Assembly: GCF_029227915.1 (NCBI RefSeq)
Contig: NC_079882.1
Location: 17,432,501-17,496,500, forward strand
DNA: 64,000 nucleotides
Reading direction: 5' to 3'
Source: Hydractinia symbiolongicarpus
Taxonomy: Eukaryota > Cnidaria > Hydrozoa > Anthoathecata > Hydractiniidae
Shown: positions 39,403 through 48,480 of the stretch, in pieces
How positions within the stretch are numbered: the first letter of the stretch is position 1
Layout: every line of letters begins with the position of its first letter
Program-made: the position numbers and the translations under genes
Notes under the pieces: generated by a model
Seen by the model: the letters and a program-made list of their open reading frames with translations, nothing else
Databases searched by the model: none
What the model was told of the DNA's origin: nothing

Positions 39403-40559
39403 GAATGGAGAACATTTTTAAATATAACCCCAATGTGGCTTATAAGCCAAATGGAGGACAAGACCTTCAGATATTGAATGGGAAAGATTTAAACAAACAG
39501 TCATTGTCTCTGGAGATGGTTCCTTTCCCGCAAGCCTTCCCAATATTTTTACTAATTACGTAATGGTTCAAAACGAACAACGTATGAAAATTTGGCAAAA
39601 ACAACCATTTAAATTATGGCAAACCCAACTCAATTTTGTCACCTGGTGTGCTTCAAGTGCCTGTGTAGTCAGTTCTGAACACCTGAAAGAAGGTCGCCCT
39701 ATGATTAGATCAGTATATCGTTTTCATGTCTATTATCACATTAGACGAATCATTAAACGCTTGCAGACATCTCTGCCTTTGAAGATAGTTTTAATCAATA
39801 TGACAATCCTTATTCAAACAAAGAATTTCTAAAAATCTGTAGTGAATATGGCGTCGATTCTGATCCTATGAAATACAGAGGTCAATATTTTTTCAGCTCG
39901 TATCAAAAAAGACGTAAAAACTATCCAACACCAGGTCTGAGTTATTTCACAGACGACTCCATGACACGATGGATCATTGAAAAATCTAATGGCTTTACAA
40001 AAATAGGTCTTGTAAAAATTTCAGACAGTGTCAGAGCATATGCTTATCTTGTTCTTAGTTCGAAAGCCTCAGCCCGTTCTTCTATCTTAGGTAATAATTC
40101 AAGCGCTTTGACAGCTCAAAGAGTTTTATGAACAACTTTGAAGACATTGTTAACCGTAGAGTTGATATTCAAGATGATATTAAACGTTATCAGGATACAT
40201 TAAATTACGCTTCAAGCAAAGTTGATTATTCAGTTGGACAAGGTATTTATATGTTACCTAGTGACATGAATCTCAAAATTAAAACAGGGGTGGTAGGTTA
40301 CAACAACAAGATTTTAATATCGGGTGAAGATCTGACGATTGGGATTAATCGAAAAGTCAATGCGACTGAAAAAACAGCTGAATCACATAAAAAGATTCCT
40401 GATAAAGAGATTCCTGATAAGCATATTCCTGATAAACATATTACCGATAAACATATTACTGAGCCTTACCACAAAGATACTACTGCACATGAAGATGAGA
40501 AGATCGCTCTTGTAATGGCTATGACAACAGCCTTTAGCTTACGGTATGCGTTTCGATAG
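39403..40559 (+). pseudogene. Virus-like gene with C-terminal membrane segment, several frameshifts (homologue of 51731-52608)
   Basis: Homologous protein blocks run through three frames: MENIFKYNPNV from 39403, then TNYVMVQNEQRMKIW and YRFHVYYHIRRI (39563-39832), then FTDDSMTRWIIEKSNGF and SSKASARSSILGNN (39868-40131), then ASSKVDYSVGQGIYMLPSDM (40128-40559). At least four frame changes break it (about 39470, 39775, 40130 and one more in the first part), so it is a fossil. The last 20 residues are hydrophobic (ALVMAMTTAFSLRYAFR) after a charged run of repeated (K/R)-(I/H)-PDK units. The parallel gene at 51.7 kb shows the same order, including the hydrophobic tail. I infer a structural or membrane protein of a Polinton-like virus, function unknown. 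Confidence 0.72.
40410..40453 (+). repeat. Short in-frame tandem repeat encoding PDKH(I)-type units
   Basis: The sequence CCTGATAA(A/G) followed by (G/C)A(G/T)AT(T) recurs about every 15 bp, encoding successive (I)PDK(E/H) and TDKH pentads in the pseudogene frame. It explains the low-complexity hydrophilic linker ahead of the membrane segment. Confidence 0.65.
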
Positions 40560-40572
40560 CTATTTGACAATT

Positions 40573-40597
40573 ATCCATTCCTGAGGTGGGAATGGAT
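40573..40597. terminator. Hairpin after the virus-like gene
   Basis: The arms are ATCCATTCC and GGAATGGAT, nine perfect pairs with a 7-base loop, starting 14 bp after the stop at 40559. It matches in position the hairpins at 52603-52630 and 56007-56042 in the related block. A 3'-end or polyadenylation signal of the viral type is inferred. Confidence 0.55.
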
Positions 40598-40617
40598 TTT
40601 GTGTTACCCTGACAGTA

Positions 40618-40743
40618 TGAGGCATGATATTCACACCATAAAAACAAATAAACTCGCTCTCAATGCGGATGATGACAAAAGAATCATCGTTGATGGTATT
40701 TCTACATACGCTAGGGGCCATTATAGACACATAGAGGAATAGT
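40618..40743 (+). pseudogene. C-terminal fragment of a virus-like gene (possibly polymerase-type)
   Basis: A 41-codon frame begins MRHDIHTIKTNKLALNAD, continues DDKRIIVDGISTYARGHY and stops at 40743. From memory, this block resembles the extreme C-terminus of large Polinton-associated proteins, which I think are protein-primed B-family DNA polymerases. No polymerase catalytic motifs remain, and nothing upstream is coding, so only the tail survives. Weak identification, but the position next to other Polinton-type genes is supportive. Confidence 0.35.
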
Positions 40744-41524
40744 ATAGCATGGTATGGAGGGACACAGGGCTCGGGGGATATAGGGGAACGCTGGGGGATA
40801 TAGGACAACACGGTGGGATTTTGAGGTTGGAATTTGGTGAGGATTTTTTTGCTATTTAGCGATTTAGCGAAATATCGTTAATTTAACGGACGTGCTCGCT
40901 GATTTTGACGTAATTGTCCTAACATCGGAAGTTTTTGAGATGACCCGTTAAATCCAGCGGGGATAATGCAATTTTGAGCTGGAAAGATGATCGTCACACT
41001 TTTGTCCTAACATCGGCATTTCCCTATCTCTGTACGGAACGGATTTATCCTTTCTTCACAAAAATGTTTTTGACTACATGTCACACCCAATCGAGTATTT
41101 TACACCGTCCTTGTTTTTTAACTCGCCAAAAAAGAGGCAACAACAACTCGAGGTACGTTGACAGGTTCTTTAGAACATTTTCTTTCTAAATGTTGGATGA
41201 AAATGTGTGTTTTTTCTTACTTTTCTCCTCATTTGTGGTAGGAAAATATAGGAATTGTACATAAAATATTGAAATTATTTATTGTTGCGAATGACATTGT
41301 TTATAATGGAATAAATTGTTCTAAATAAATTAGACTTATTATCGTCCCCACGTTGAAAACTGGACAGGGTATTTTTTAAGCGAAGTAAGTAAAAAAGATC
41401 TTTGCCCATTGATAAGGGAATAAATTTTAAATCCTTATAACAGAATTAAGTTTTAATGTTTAAAATACGCGCACTGTGCCATGACATGCAAAAAGGTGTA
41501 CGGCATAAAATGTCTGCAATAACG
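40744..41524. other. Intergenic stretch with short repeats, no gene
   Basis: It contains G-rich direct repeats (GGGGATATAGG near 40773 and 40793) and a duplicated 15-mer TTGTCCTAACATCGG at 40914 and 41002. A run GCGATTTAGCGAAATATCG lies at 40858. No coding sequence or transposon end is recognised. Confidence 0.45.
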
Positions 41525-41835
41525 CGTCTTTAAAACCTTTTAGAAAGACGTCTAAAACAGGTATACAACAAGACGTCTTAAAAAAGTCTGAGAAAGACGT
41601 CTAAAAAGCATCTAAATCACGTCTATTTTGTCCGCTTTTTAGACGTCTGAAACAGGTCTAAGGTAAGACGTCTTAAAAAAGCCGTCTGGGGAAAATCTCT
41701 AAAAAATGTTTTTCTTTCGACTTCTAAAAGACGTCTTGCAAAAAACGTCTTAAAAGTGGACATATTAGACCAGTTTCAGACGTTTCTTAGACGTCGGCGG
41801 CTGCGTCTTTTAGACGTCTTTTAAACGTCTTTGTG
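41525..41835. repeat. Cluster of AGACGTCT palindromes
   Basis: The core GACGTC occurs eight times in about 310 bp, mostly as AGACGTCT or AAGACGTCTT, with further degenerate halves (AAACGTCTT, CGTCTTTAAAA). Spacing is irregular (about 20-60 bp). No coding frame spans it. It may be a MITE body or a protein-binding array; the termini are not clear. Confidence 0.7.
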
Positions 41836-42499
41836 CCGGCTGGGCAGTTTACTAAAATACGATGCTTTGACCAAAGTTAGCGACAAACAGCTGTTGGTTA
41901 ATTATGAGAAATAAAAGGCGTGTTTCTTACGCAAAGCAGTCGTTATTGTTCAAGGTGTTAAACTTTAATAAATTACAATTTCATTTTCACCTGTTTAATA
42001 TGAAATATGCCACACAAACACTTCGAGCTTCGGACATACTTTTGAAGATAAAAGTATATATTGACAGGATCAAATAAAAGACGCGGGTTGTCTTATCATC
42101 AAGCCACGTTAGTTGTTAAGCTGCTTACAGTTTATATATTCTGTTAAAAATTTTAAAAAAGTTCTGTAACAAATTTGGAAAAAAACAAGAAGATTAAACA
42201 AGAAGAAAAAACCTTTAGCAAATCTCTTTTCCAGGTATGATAATGAGGAGCCTAAATAAACAGCAGGTAAAACTTTTTTCACTAAACAGTATTTATATGT
42301 AGATTTTTGTAATTAAACTTGTTATTAACTTGTTACATCTACGGGTTCGTCGTTGTTTATTACTGCATATTGTGTGTCTCGCTACTGCTGTTACCATTTT
42401 GCGTGACAGACGGACATATAGGGTATTATAATGTATATAATAGATAATACAAAAGTTGTGTCCGTCTGTGTCCAGCAAAGTGAATATTATTTTTGAAAC
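41836..42499. other. AT-rich intergenic stretch, no gene recognised
   Basis: No open frame of note on the plus strand; the one short minus-strand frame (42293-42544) has no family-like features. No repeats with clear ends. Confidence 0.45.
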
Positions 42500-42890
42500 C
42501 CTCAAAAAACTAAACCGTGGTCCCTCAACCCATTTCGGAATCAAAACGTTGATGACGTCATCACAAGTCTATTCATTTTCTTGATCAGTGTTTTCAGATT
42601 TTTACGATGAAGGCAACGAGTATACATTTTTTTATTCTTTGGAGAAGAACTTTGCTGACGTCAGCAAAATTTTAAAACCTGTATCTATATCTCATTAACC
42701 GTTTGTCAAAAGCGCATGATCCGAGACATTTTCTTGAACAGAGCTTCACGCTATACATAGATCCAATAGGTAAACAAATTCTGGATAAAGTTTTGTGTAC
42801 ATTGGCTGTTTTTTACTGATGTCAGGAAAAGTTTTAAACCCTTGTATCTTCTTAAGAGTTTGCAGAAAGCACATGGTCATATAGTTTGTA
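42500..42890. repeat. Dispersed repeat with TGACGTCA and TTTCTTGATCAG modules (copy 1)
   Basis: It contains GTTGATGACGTCATCA, CATTTTCTTGATCAGTG, GATGAAGGCAACGAG, GCTGACGTCAGCAAAATTTT, ATCTCATTAACCG and CATGATCC...CATTTTCTTGA in the same order as at 56880-57345. The module occurs about 2.5 times head to tail in each locus, about 150 bp apart. Unclassified; no terminal inverted repeats found. Confidence 0.6.
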
Positions 42891-42919
42891 ATTTTTTTCC
42901 TATATGGGTCATCCAGGCC

Positions 42920-43100
42920 TTTTAGGTAGAGGCGTGCAATAGCACGGTACACCTCCACACACACAAAATGGGTTAGGTGTGCTATTGATAGCACCTGCAA
43001 AATGACAAATTTTATAAGAATTTAATCAGTGCACACACCAAAAAGCACACCTATAATACTTGAGGTGTATTTTTTGGCACACACTTTTGCTAACCCGTAT
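42920..43100. repeat. Possible small inverted-repeat element
   Basis: Several copies of AGGTGTGCT / AGCACACCT lie in opposite orientations between CACACACACAAAATGGG and GGCACACACTTTTGC. This could be a degraded foldback element; the ends are not sharp. Confidence 0.3.
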
Positions 43101-43560
43101 ATATACGTATACAACAGCCTAACCTGAAGACCAGAATATGTAGGACCGGCGAATTCGTAGATTTCAACAGGCTAACTAGTATTTTGTAAACGTTTTTGAA
43201 GGTATAACTTATTTGGGAGTGGGAGGTAAGCTTTAAGTTCATGTTTCAAAAAATTTCTACTTTTTAACTTGATTTTTTTATGTTGTTTATATATTTTGCC
43301 TATGTGATGCGTGAGGATGGCAAAACTAAAAATCACAACATGTACGTCACCCCACAACTCATCTCATGTCCGCCAGATTAGGTAAAATACCGCGAGGTCT
43401 TGGTATTCTATCTAATCCCGCAAACATGTGAATTTAAACATACCTTGCCAATGAAATAAAAATTACAAGGAATTTAAATTTGTGTGTGTAGCGATTTTTA
43501 AGAATATAAATCGCCGCATAAATATTTAGCCATGAAGATTTTCTTATTTTTAGGTTCGAC
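43101..43560. other. Intergenic stretch upstream of the Helentron remnant
   Basis: AT-rich, no coding sequence recognised. Its right part leads into the promoter-like sequence of the Helentron gene. Confidence 0.4.
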
Positions 43561-43572
43561 ATTCACAACCAA

Positions 43573-43617
43573 CACTCGACAGAGTACAAAAAAGAAGAAA
43601 CTCGACAGAGTATAAAA
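43573..43617 (+). promoter_or_regulatory. TATA box and duplicated ACTCGACAGAGTA motif upstream of the Helentron remnant
   Basis: TATAAAA lies at 43611-43617, 178 bp before the first in-frame ATG at 43795. The motif ACTCGACAGAGTA(C/T)AAAA occurs twice just upstream, the second copy containing the TATA box. Promoter function is inferred. Confidence 0.4.
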
Positions 43618-43620
43618 GCT

Positions 43621-43726
43621 AGATATTCAGACAATCAGATATTCAGACAATTAGATATTCAGACAATCAGATATTCAGACAATCAGATATTCAGACAATC
43701 AGATATTCAGACAATCAGATATTCAG
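43621..43726. repeat. 16-bp tandem repeat, about 6.6 copies
   Basis: The unit is ACAATCAGATATTCAG; one copy has TTAG for TCAG. It is followed by a 12-bp direct repeat GGTGAACTTACT at 43748-43771. The 16-bp unit has no stop codon in any plus-strand frame, so the downstream reading frame runs back through it. Confidence 0.9.
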
Positions 43727-43794
43727 ATTTATTTGGTAAACCTATTGGTGAACTTACTGGTGAACTTACTGAAGTTATTAAGCCCGCTGAAACT

Positions 43795-44592
43795 ATGTCG
43801 TTTTTAAATAATATGACAGAGGTTTCTCTAGTTTTTAAAGGTTGTTTTTCTTGGTCACACGCCACCACTGCTATTGTGAACCCTGCGTATAGAAACTGCT
43901 GCCGTATGGTTTTTTTTCTTTCCGGTGATATTGAAACTAATCCTGGGTCTTACTCTGTTTTAAAGTCGGTACAGGGATCTTTTCATCAAAGAGATGTCAG
44001 GCTTGGAACTTTTATTGGCACACAATGTTTGTGTAATTCCCTGTTTGCGATCGTTTGGTCGGTTATTGAAAAGGTTTCTTTTTGGGACTCAGGTGATCCT
44101 GATCATATCCTCCGCGAAGGAACAAAGTTGTACACAAGCCTAGGTTACACAAACCAGTACTTAAGTGCAAGTGACCTCCCAAATAGTTTGACTGTTGAAA
44201 ACGAGGTCATACAAATACAAGTTTAGAAAATATTTCTCATATTGTTATAGATAATAGCACTACTTTACGTACATTTCATAATTCATCACATTCCGATAAA
44301 GGACAAGGAATGTTGGGCATTATAAGCGGCGTTGGTTTTGCTATAATGTGGGGGCTCCCACAAAATTATTTATTTGATCCTCATAGCCGAAATAGTTTTG
44401 GTCAAATAACAGAATGTGGTATCAGTCCTTTTAAAATTTGATTCATTACAAGAAGTTAAAAACTACATACGCGAAATATACGTGTCCCCTGGTCAAGGAA
44501 GGTGTCTTGAAACTCGATATTTTAAAATACTGACAACTGAACAGATAACTGATAACATATTATGCTTTCCGTTCGTAGAAAGAGAAAACTAG
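43795..44592 (+). pseudogene. Helentron N-terminal part: 2A-like motif and C76-like cysteine protease
   Basis: The first frame (43795-44226) has a hydrophobic stretch ending in SGDIETNPGS, the 2A ribosome-skipping consensus except that the final Pro is Ser. Then comes GTQCLCNSLFAIVWSVIEKV, which fits the catalytic-Cys region of C76/OTU-like proteases seen in Helentrons. A frameshift near 44222 moves the frame; the second frame carries NYLFDPHSRN, the expected Asp-His catalytic block. Another frameshift near 44440 leads to SLQEVKNYIREIYV and a stop at 44592. The frame is open upstream into the 16-bp repeats, so the true start is uncertain; the ATG at 43795 is the first downstream of them. The Rep domain and most of the helicase that should follow are absent. 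Family assignment rests on motifs and order from memory. Confidence 0.7.
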
Positions 44593-44617
44593 ATCAAAAC
44601 AAAAAGTACTCTAAATC

Positions 44618-44773
44618 CGAAAGAGCTTTCACGCAGGAAAGATCTATGTTGCATTAAGTCGAGTCACAAGCTTAGAGGGTGTATGCTTAACGGGACATTT
44701 TCCAGATCAGCTATTAAATCAGACACACGAGCAACCGAGCAATACAATTATATGTGAGAATACTCAAAATTAA
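44618..44773 (+). pseudogene. C-terminal end of PIF1-type helicase (motif VI) of the Helentron
   Basis: The frame carries FHAGKIYVALSRVTSLEGV followed by CLTGHFPDQLL and a stop at 44773. YVALSRV is the signature of helicase motif VI in PIF1 and Helitron helicases. It begins only 26 bp after the protease-domain frame ends, so several kilobases of Rep and helicase coding sequence have been lost between them. Confidence 0.8.
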
Positions 44774-44820
44774 CATCAAAGGATACTGGCGTATTTAGTG
44801 AAAATTCAATCATAGTAACT

Positions 44821-45421
44821 TTGCTTAATTCAAGATCCTACAACAAACATAAAAATGATATTAAGTCCGAACGCATTCTCATGGAAAGTGATTTATTATG
44901 CCTAACAGAAACTCCCATATCATTTATGTCATACTGCGACACAAAACTAGATTACTTTACTTTAATTCCAAACAACAATGTGGATAGGTTTTCTAGTCTT
45001 TTAGTTGGTCATAAGGAAACTATAAAGTTGTTTAATATTGTGAAAACTCCAGGTGCAATATTTTTTAAAATGACGAAAAAAACGTTTCAAAAGAATTCTG
45101 TTAGTTCTCTACTTCAATATCGTAAAAATTCACTTAATCGAGATGAGTCATTATACCTTATTCAACATTTTTTGGGAAACGAAATCGTTGATGTTATACT
45201 CGGAGATTTTAATTTAAATGCATTTAGTGACAAAAACTTTCCTTGATTTTCTCAATGAATATAAACAGGTTATAACCTCTCCAACTCATATATCCGGTTC
45301 ACTTATTGACCACATCTATATCCATAAGAATGTTCTAAACACCTTTGAAGTTGATACGCTCGTCAAAAATGTATATTTCAGTGATCATGACGCAGTCAGG
45401 CTTAGACTTTCTCTAACATGA
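44821..45421 (+). pseudogene. Apurinic-type endonuclease domain of the Helentron
   Basis: Motifs in order are LLCLTET (metal-binding Glu), ILGDFNLNA (Asp and Asn), SGSLIDHIYI and YFSDHDAVRL (catalytic His). The domain lies just downstream of the helicase end, as in Helentrons with a C-terminal endonuclease. A frameshift near 45225 splits it into 44821-45246 and 45218-45421. A non-LTR retrotransposon endonuclease is the alternative, but there is no reverse transcriptase and the helicase neighbour favours a Helentron. Confidence 0.75.
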
Positions 45422-46822
45422 TGTTTACGAAGTCTTCTAGAAGGGCTACTTCAAATCAATTTCGTCCTTAGAACGACAGATATTTACGTTGGGTTTACTT
45501 TATTGTTTTCTTTTTGTTTTAAACTTTGGTTGCATTGCGGATAACAGGCATGGCGTTTTTGTTCTCTGAGGATAGTCTCGTACTATATACTTATTATCTA
45601 TGCTGATAGCGGAAATCTTCAAGCCATCGGGCTTCTTGTTTTTTTTTAACATATCCCCGTGTATACGAAGGCAATTATCAGCGATGTTGGGTAATTAAGT
45701 TCCCGAACTAAAAAAGATTTTTCATGTGGCCAAGATATATAAGATTAAGAAAACTATGCCCTAATGCGGGCGAGCTTTCCCGGTAGATCAGGCTTAATGG
45801 TTTAGCTGATTAATCAATCCTGTTTCTGTGAGAAGCGAGTCAGTCCTAACTAAGATAAATATTTTAACAAAAACACAAGTTCGGCATTTTATAAGACCAT
45901 TCTTTTAACCGCTCCAGCTTGTTTCCCATTTTGTCCTGCTTGGGATAGCTGACTTAGAGGGAATTTCCTACCATGGGTGAAAAAAATGAGCAGGAAATCT
46001 AGAAATAAAATAGTTGCAAGTAAAAATCAAGAAGGCCTCTGCTGCAAAAGACTGTGTTCAAACTTAGATATAGTTATATTCATTTTCTATTATTTTCCTG
46101 GCTAAGTACTTTTCCTGTAAATTAGACAATCTTCAGTAAATTCGCTTGCTCTAGCTGGGTAGCTAGCTAGCTACAAATATGACTGTCAATCACACGAAAT
46201 TTAGTTACAACATTTTGGTAAAACTATCTGAGAAATCACATTCTAATTTAGCTACTACGATAAAAAATTTGAATGTTTAAAGACTTTCCAGCTTAGTTAT
46301 GCCATCAAACATATATATAATAGCGAAGTGAATATTCGTCCGCACTTTAATGTGTGTACGATTAATTCTTAGCTATTCGTCCGCACTTTACCAAAAAATG
46401 CAGACGTGCGCATTTATCTCTCTTTTGCGCAGAGCCAAGGAACTAAGTATCCGCGAAGGAGGACACTGTTTCATAAGGTAGAAGAGCGTATGCCAGAGTG
46501 TGTTTGATTTCCTAATAGGTTTTTTTGGAATTAGGTACAATATTAGTTTTAATTATTTTATTTTTGATTATATTATTATTATTATTATTTTAATTGAGCA
46601 AAACCAAAAAGAAAGAAATGTAGTTTTGTATTTCAGAGACTCAAAAGTTTTAAAAGAAAAGAACAACGAATAGAAAGAAGCAAAAAAAGAATGATTCCAG
46701 ACTATAATTTAAAATTCCAAAAACTTTATACAGTTGCAATAAAGGTGGTAAAAAATTTAAAACTCATAACTTGCCCATATCAAAGGTAAAAGCAAGTTTG
46801 TTTTTTAATTTAAATTCTTATT
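45422..46822. other. Intergenic stretch, no gene; includes an (ATT)n microsatellite
   Basis: No family-like frame. A hairpin-like AAGCC-ATCG-GGCTT at 45621-45634 followed by poly-T could belong to the Helentron 3' end. TATTCGTCCGCACTTTA is duplicated near 46334 and 46375. An ATT microsatellite lies at about 46566-46590. Confidence 0.4.
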
Positions 46823-47303
46823 TACCGTACTGCTTCGAAAAAACGCCCGGGGTGTTTATTATTTTTTTGACATTTTAGGGGGGCGTCTGTTCGAGGGAAG
46901 CGTTTAAAAGACGGGAGCGTTTATTAATTTTTTACACTTCGTCTCTTTTGCTGTTTTTAAGGATATCTATAATATATATCTTCACAACAGAAAATAAAAG
47001 ATATTCACAGTTTTAGAAAATGAACTTCAAAAGCGAAAAACTAATTTCAAACCCTAAACCTAAGATTTAGGAAAAAAGTAAGTAAATAAGTTACTTTTAC
47101 TATCGCCTCGAATAAACGCCCTTTGTGAGGGAGGCGCGTCTATTCAAAGGGCGTTTATTTGAAAAATGACTGAACAGGAGGGGCGTCTATTCGAGGGGGG
47201 CGTCTATTAGAGGGGGCGGTCATTTAAAAATGACTAAAAAAAGGGGCGTCTATTCGAGAGGGGCGTTTAATAGAAGGGGGCGTTTATTCGAAGCATTACG
47301 GTA
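46823..47303. mobile_element. MITE-like element with internal GGGGCGT(C/T)TATTCGA repeats
   Basis: The terminal repeats TACCGTACTGCTTCGAA (46823-46839) and TTCGAAGCATTACGGTA (47287-47303) pair at 16 of 17 positions, and the similarity continues into AAACGCCC / GGGCGTTT. Inside, GGGCGT(C/T)TATT(C/A)GA is repeated at least six times, mostly in the right half, with inverted counterparts (CGAATAAACGCCC near 47109). No coding capacity. From memory, MITEs with this sequence are widespread in marine invertebrates; the transposase source is unknown to me. Confidence 0.7.
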
Positions 47304-47773
47304 GTACATTTCGTCAAGGATGCGACATGTTCATTAAGATAGACATTATTGAGTGAAGAACATTGTCATGAAATTAACGAAGTAAGTACGACAGTTTAGC
47401 AAGCTAGTTCCCAGTACTCTGTTCAACAAACACTGATAGAATAAAGTTAATCTAATCTTTAGGAAAGCTACAAATTTCTGCCAAATGCACGTAAGCTAAG
47501 TGAGAAAAAAAATGAAGTTGGAAGTTTGCTGAATTTAAAATGTAACAAAAAGTTATTTCAATAGAAAGTTAAAAAGGAAACCAGGAAGAAATGTACGTTG
47601 CGAGACTTATTCAATTTTTTTCTATCGTGACGTGACGTGTGTTGAGATACTCACCGACCAACAACTTGCTTGGAATATTTTATCAAAAACGGTGATATTA
47701 AACATGAGTTAGAAAACTTTTATGCTTAATACAAAAATAAGTTTCATAGTTTTTAAACTTTTGCCATTACCTA
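47304..47773. other. AT-rich intergenic stretch, no gene recognised
   Basis: No coding similarity or structured repeat seen. Confidence 0.4.
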
Positions 47774-48480
47774 TTGGATGCATTTTCTTCTTATCCTGAT
47801 CTGCTAATGGCAGATGCAACACACAGACTAAACAACTTGAAAATGCCGTTATATTTGTTTATATGCCGTTATATTTGTTTGTGGTGGAAGACGGAGATGG
47901 AGAAAGTAAATTGGCTGGCGTGTTTTTGTTTGTATCGGAGGCGATTCTCAAAATGACCAAAATATTTAAACATCATAACGTCGAACATAAAAACGTCAAA
48001 AATACCACGCAAAGATTTTGTCGAAAGGTAAATACTCGCTACTGAATTTGAAGGGGCAAAATTAATAATCTATCGGTTTTATGTTGAAAGGAAGTTTAGG
48101 AGGGAAGTTACGACAGCAAATTTGAGGATAACAAGAAACGATGGGCAAGTATTATTAGCAATTTATACTTACTTAGGATTGGTGGAAAGGATGTGTTAAG
48201 TTAACCTTACAAGCAACACATTGGAAAGTATTAATCAAAAGCTTAAAAGTGTATTCACGCGCTAAAATGATCTCAACACTTCTTTTGATGAAATCCTTTG
48301 TGGAGTGGCGAGGTTAAGATTGGAACGTTACCACTATGCAAAACTGATGAAGTGCTAAAAAGGTACCAAAGTCTGCAAAGTCTGGTTAATGTCACTACTG
48401 ACAGGTGTAGTTGCTTTTTTCGCAAAAATATGGATCTACCTTGTCGACATATATTAACAGTTAGAAAGAAGCATAATTAG
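47774..48480 (+). pseudogene. MULE/ZSWIM-type transposase fragment with SWIM zinc finger
   Basis: Blocks seen are SSYPDLLMADATHRLNNLK (Asp region of the DDE fold), MPLYLFVVEDGDGESKLAGV, a block around 48205-48300 with NTLESINQKLKS, and a C-terminal CSCFFRKNMDLPCRHIL, which has the CxC...CxH spacing of a SWIM finger. The first two blocks lie in different frames around a 17-bp tandem duplication (TGCCGTTATATTTGTTT at 47844 and 47863). An in-frame TAA lies near 48263. The middle of the catalytic domain is missing or unrecognisable. Confidence 0.65.
47844..47880 (+). repeat. Local tandem duplication breaking the transposase frame
   Basis: TGCCGTTATATTTGTTT is repeated with a 2-base spacer (copies at 47844 and 47863). 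The duplicated step is 19 bp, not a multiple of three, which accounts for the frame change there. Confidence 0.75.

Noticed and set aside
44821-45421. Non-LTR retrotransposon (RTE/CR1) endonuclease
   Set aside because: Motifs alone would fit, but no reverse transcriptase follows and a PIF1-type helicase end lies 48 bp upstream, which fits a Helentron better.
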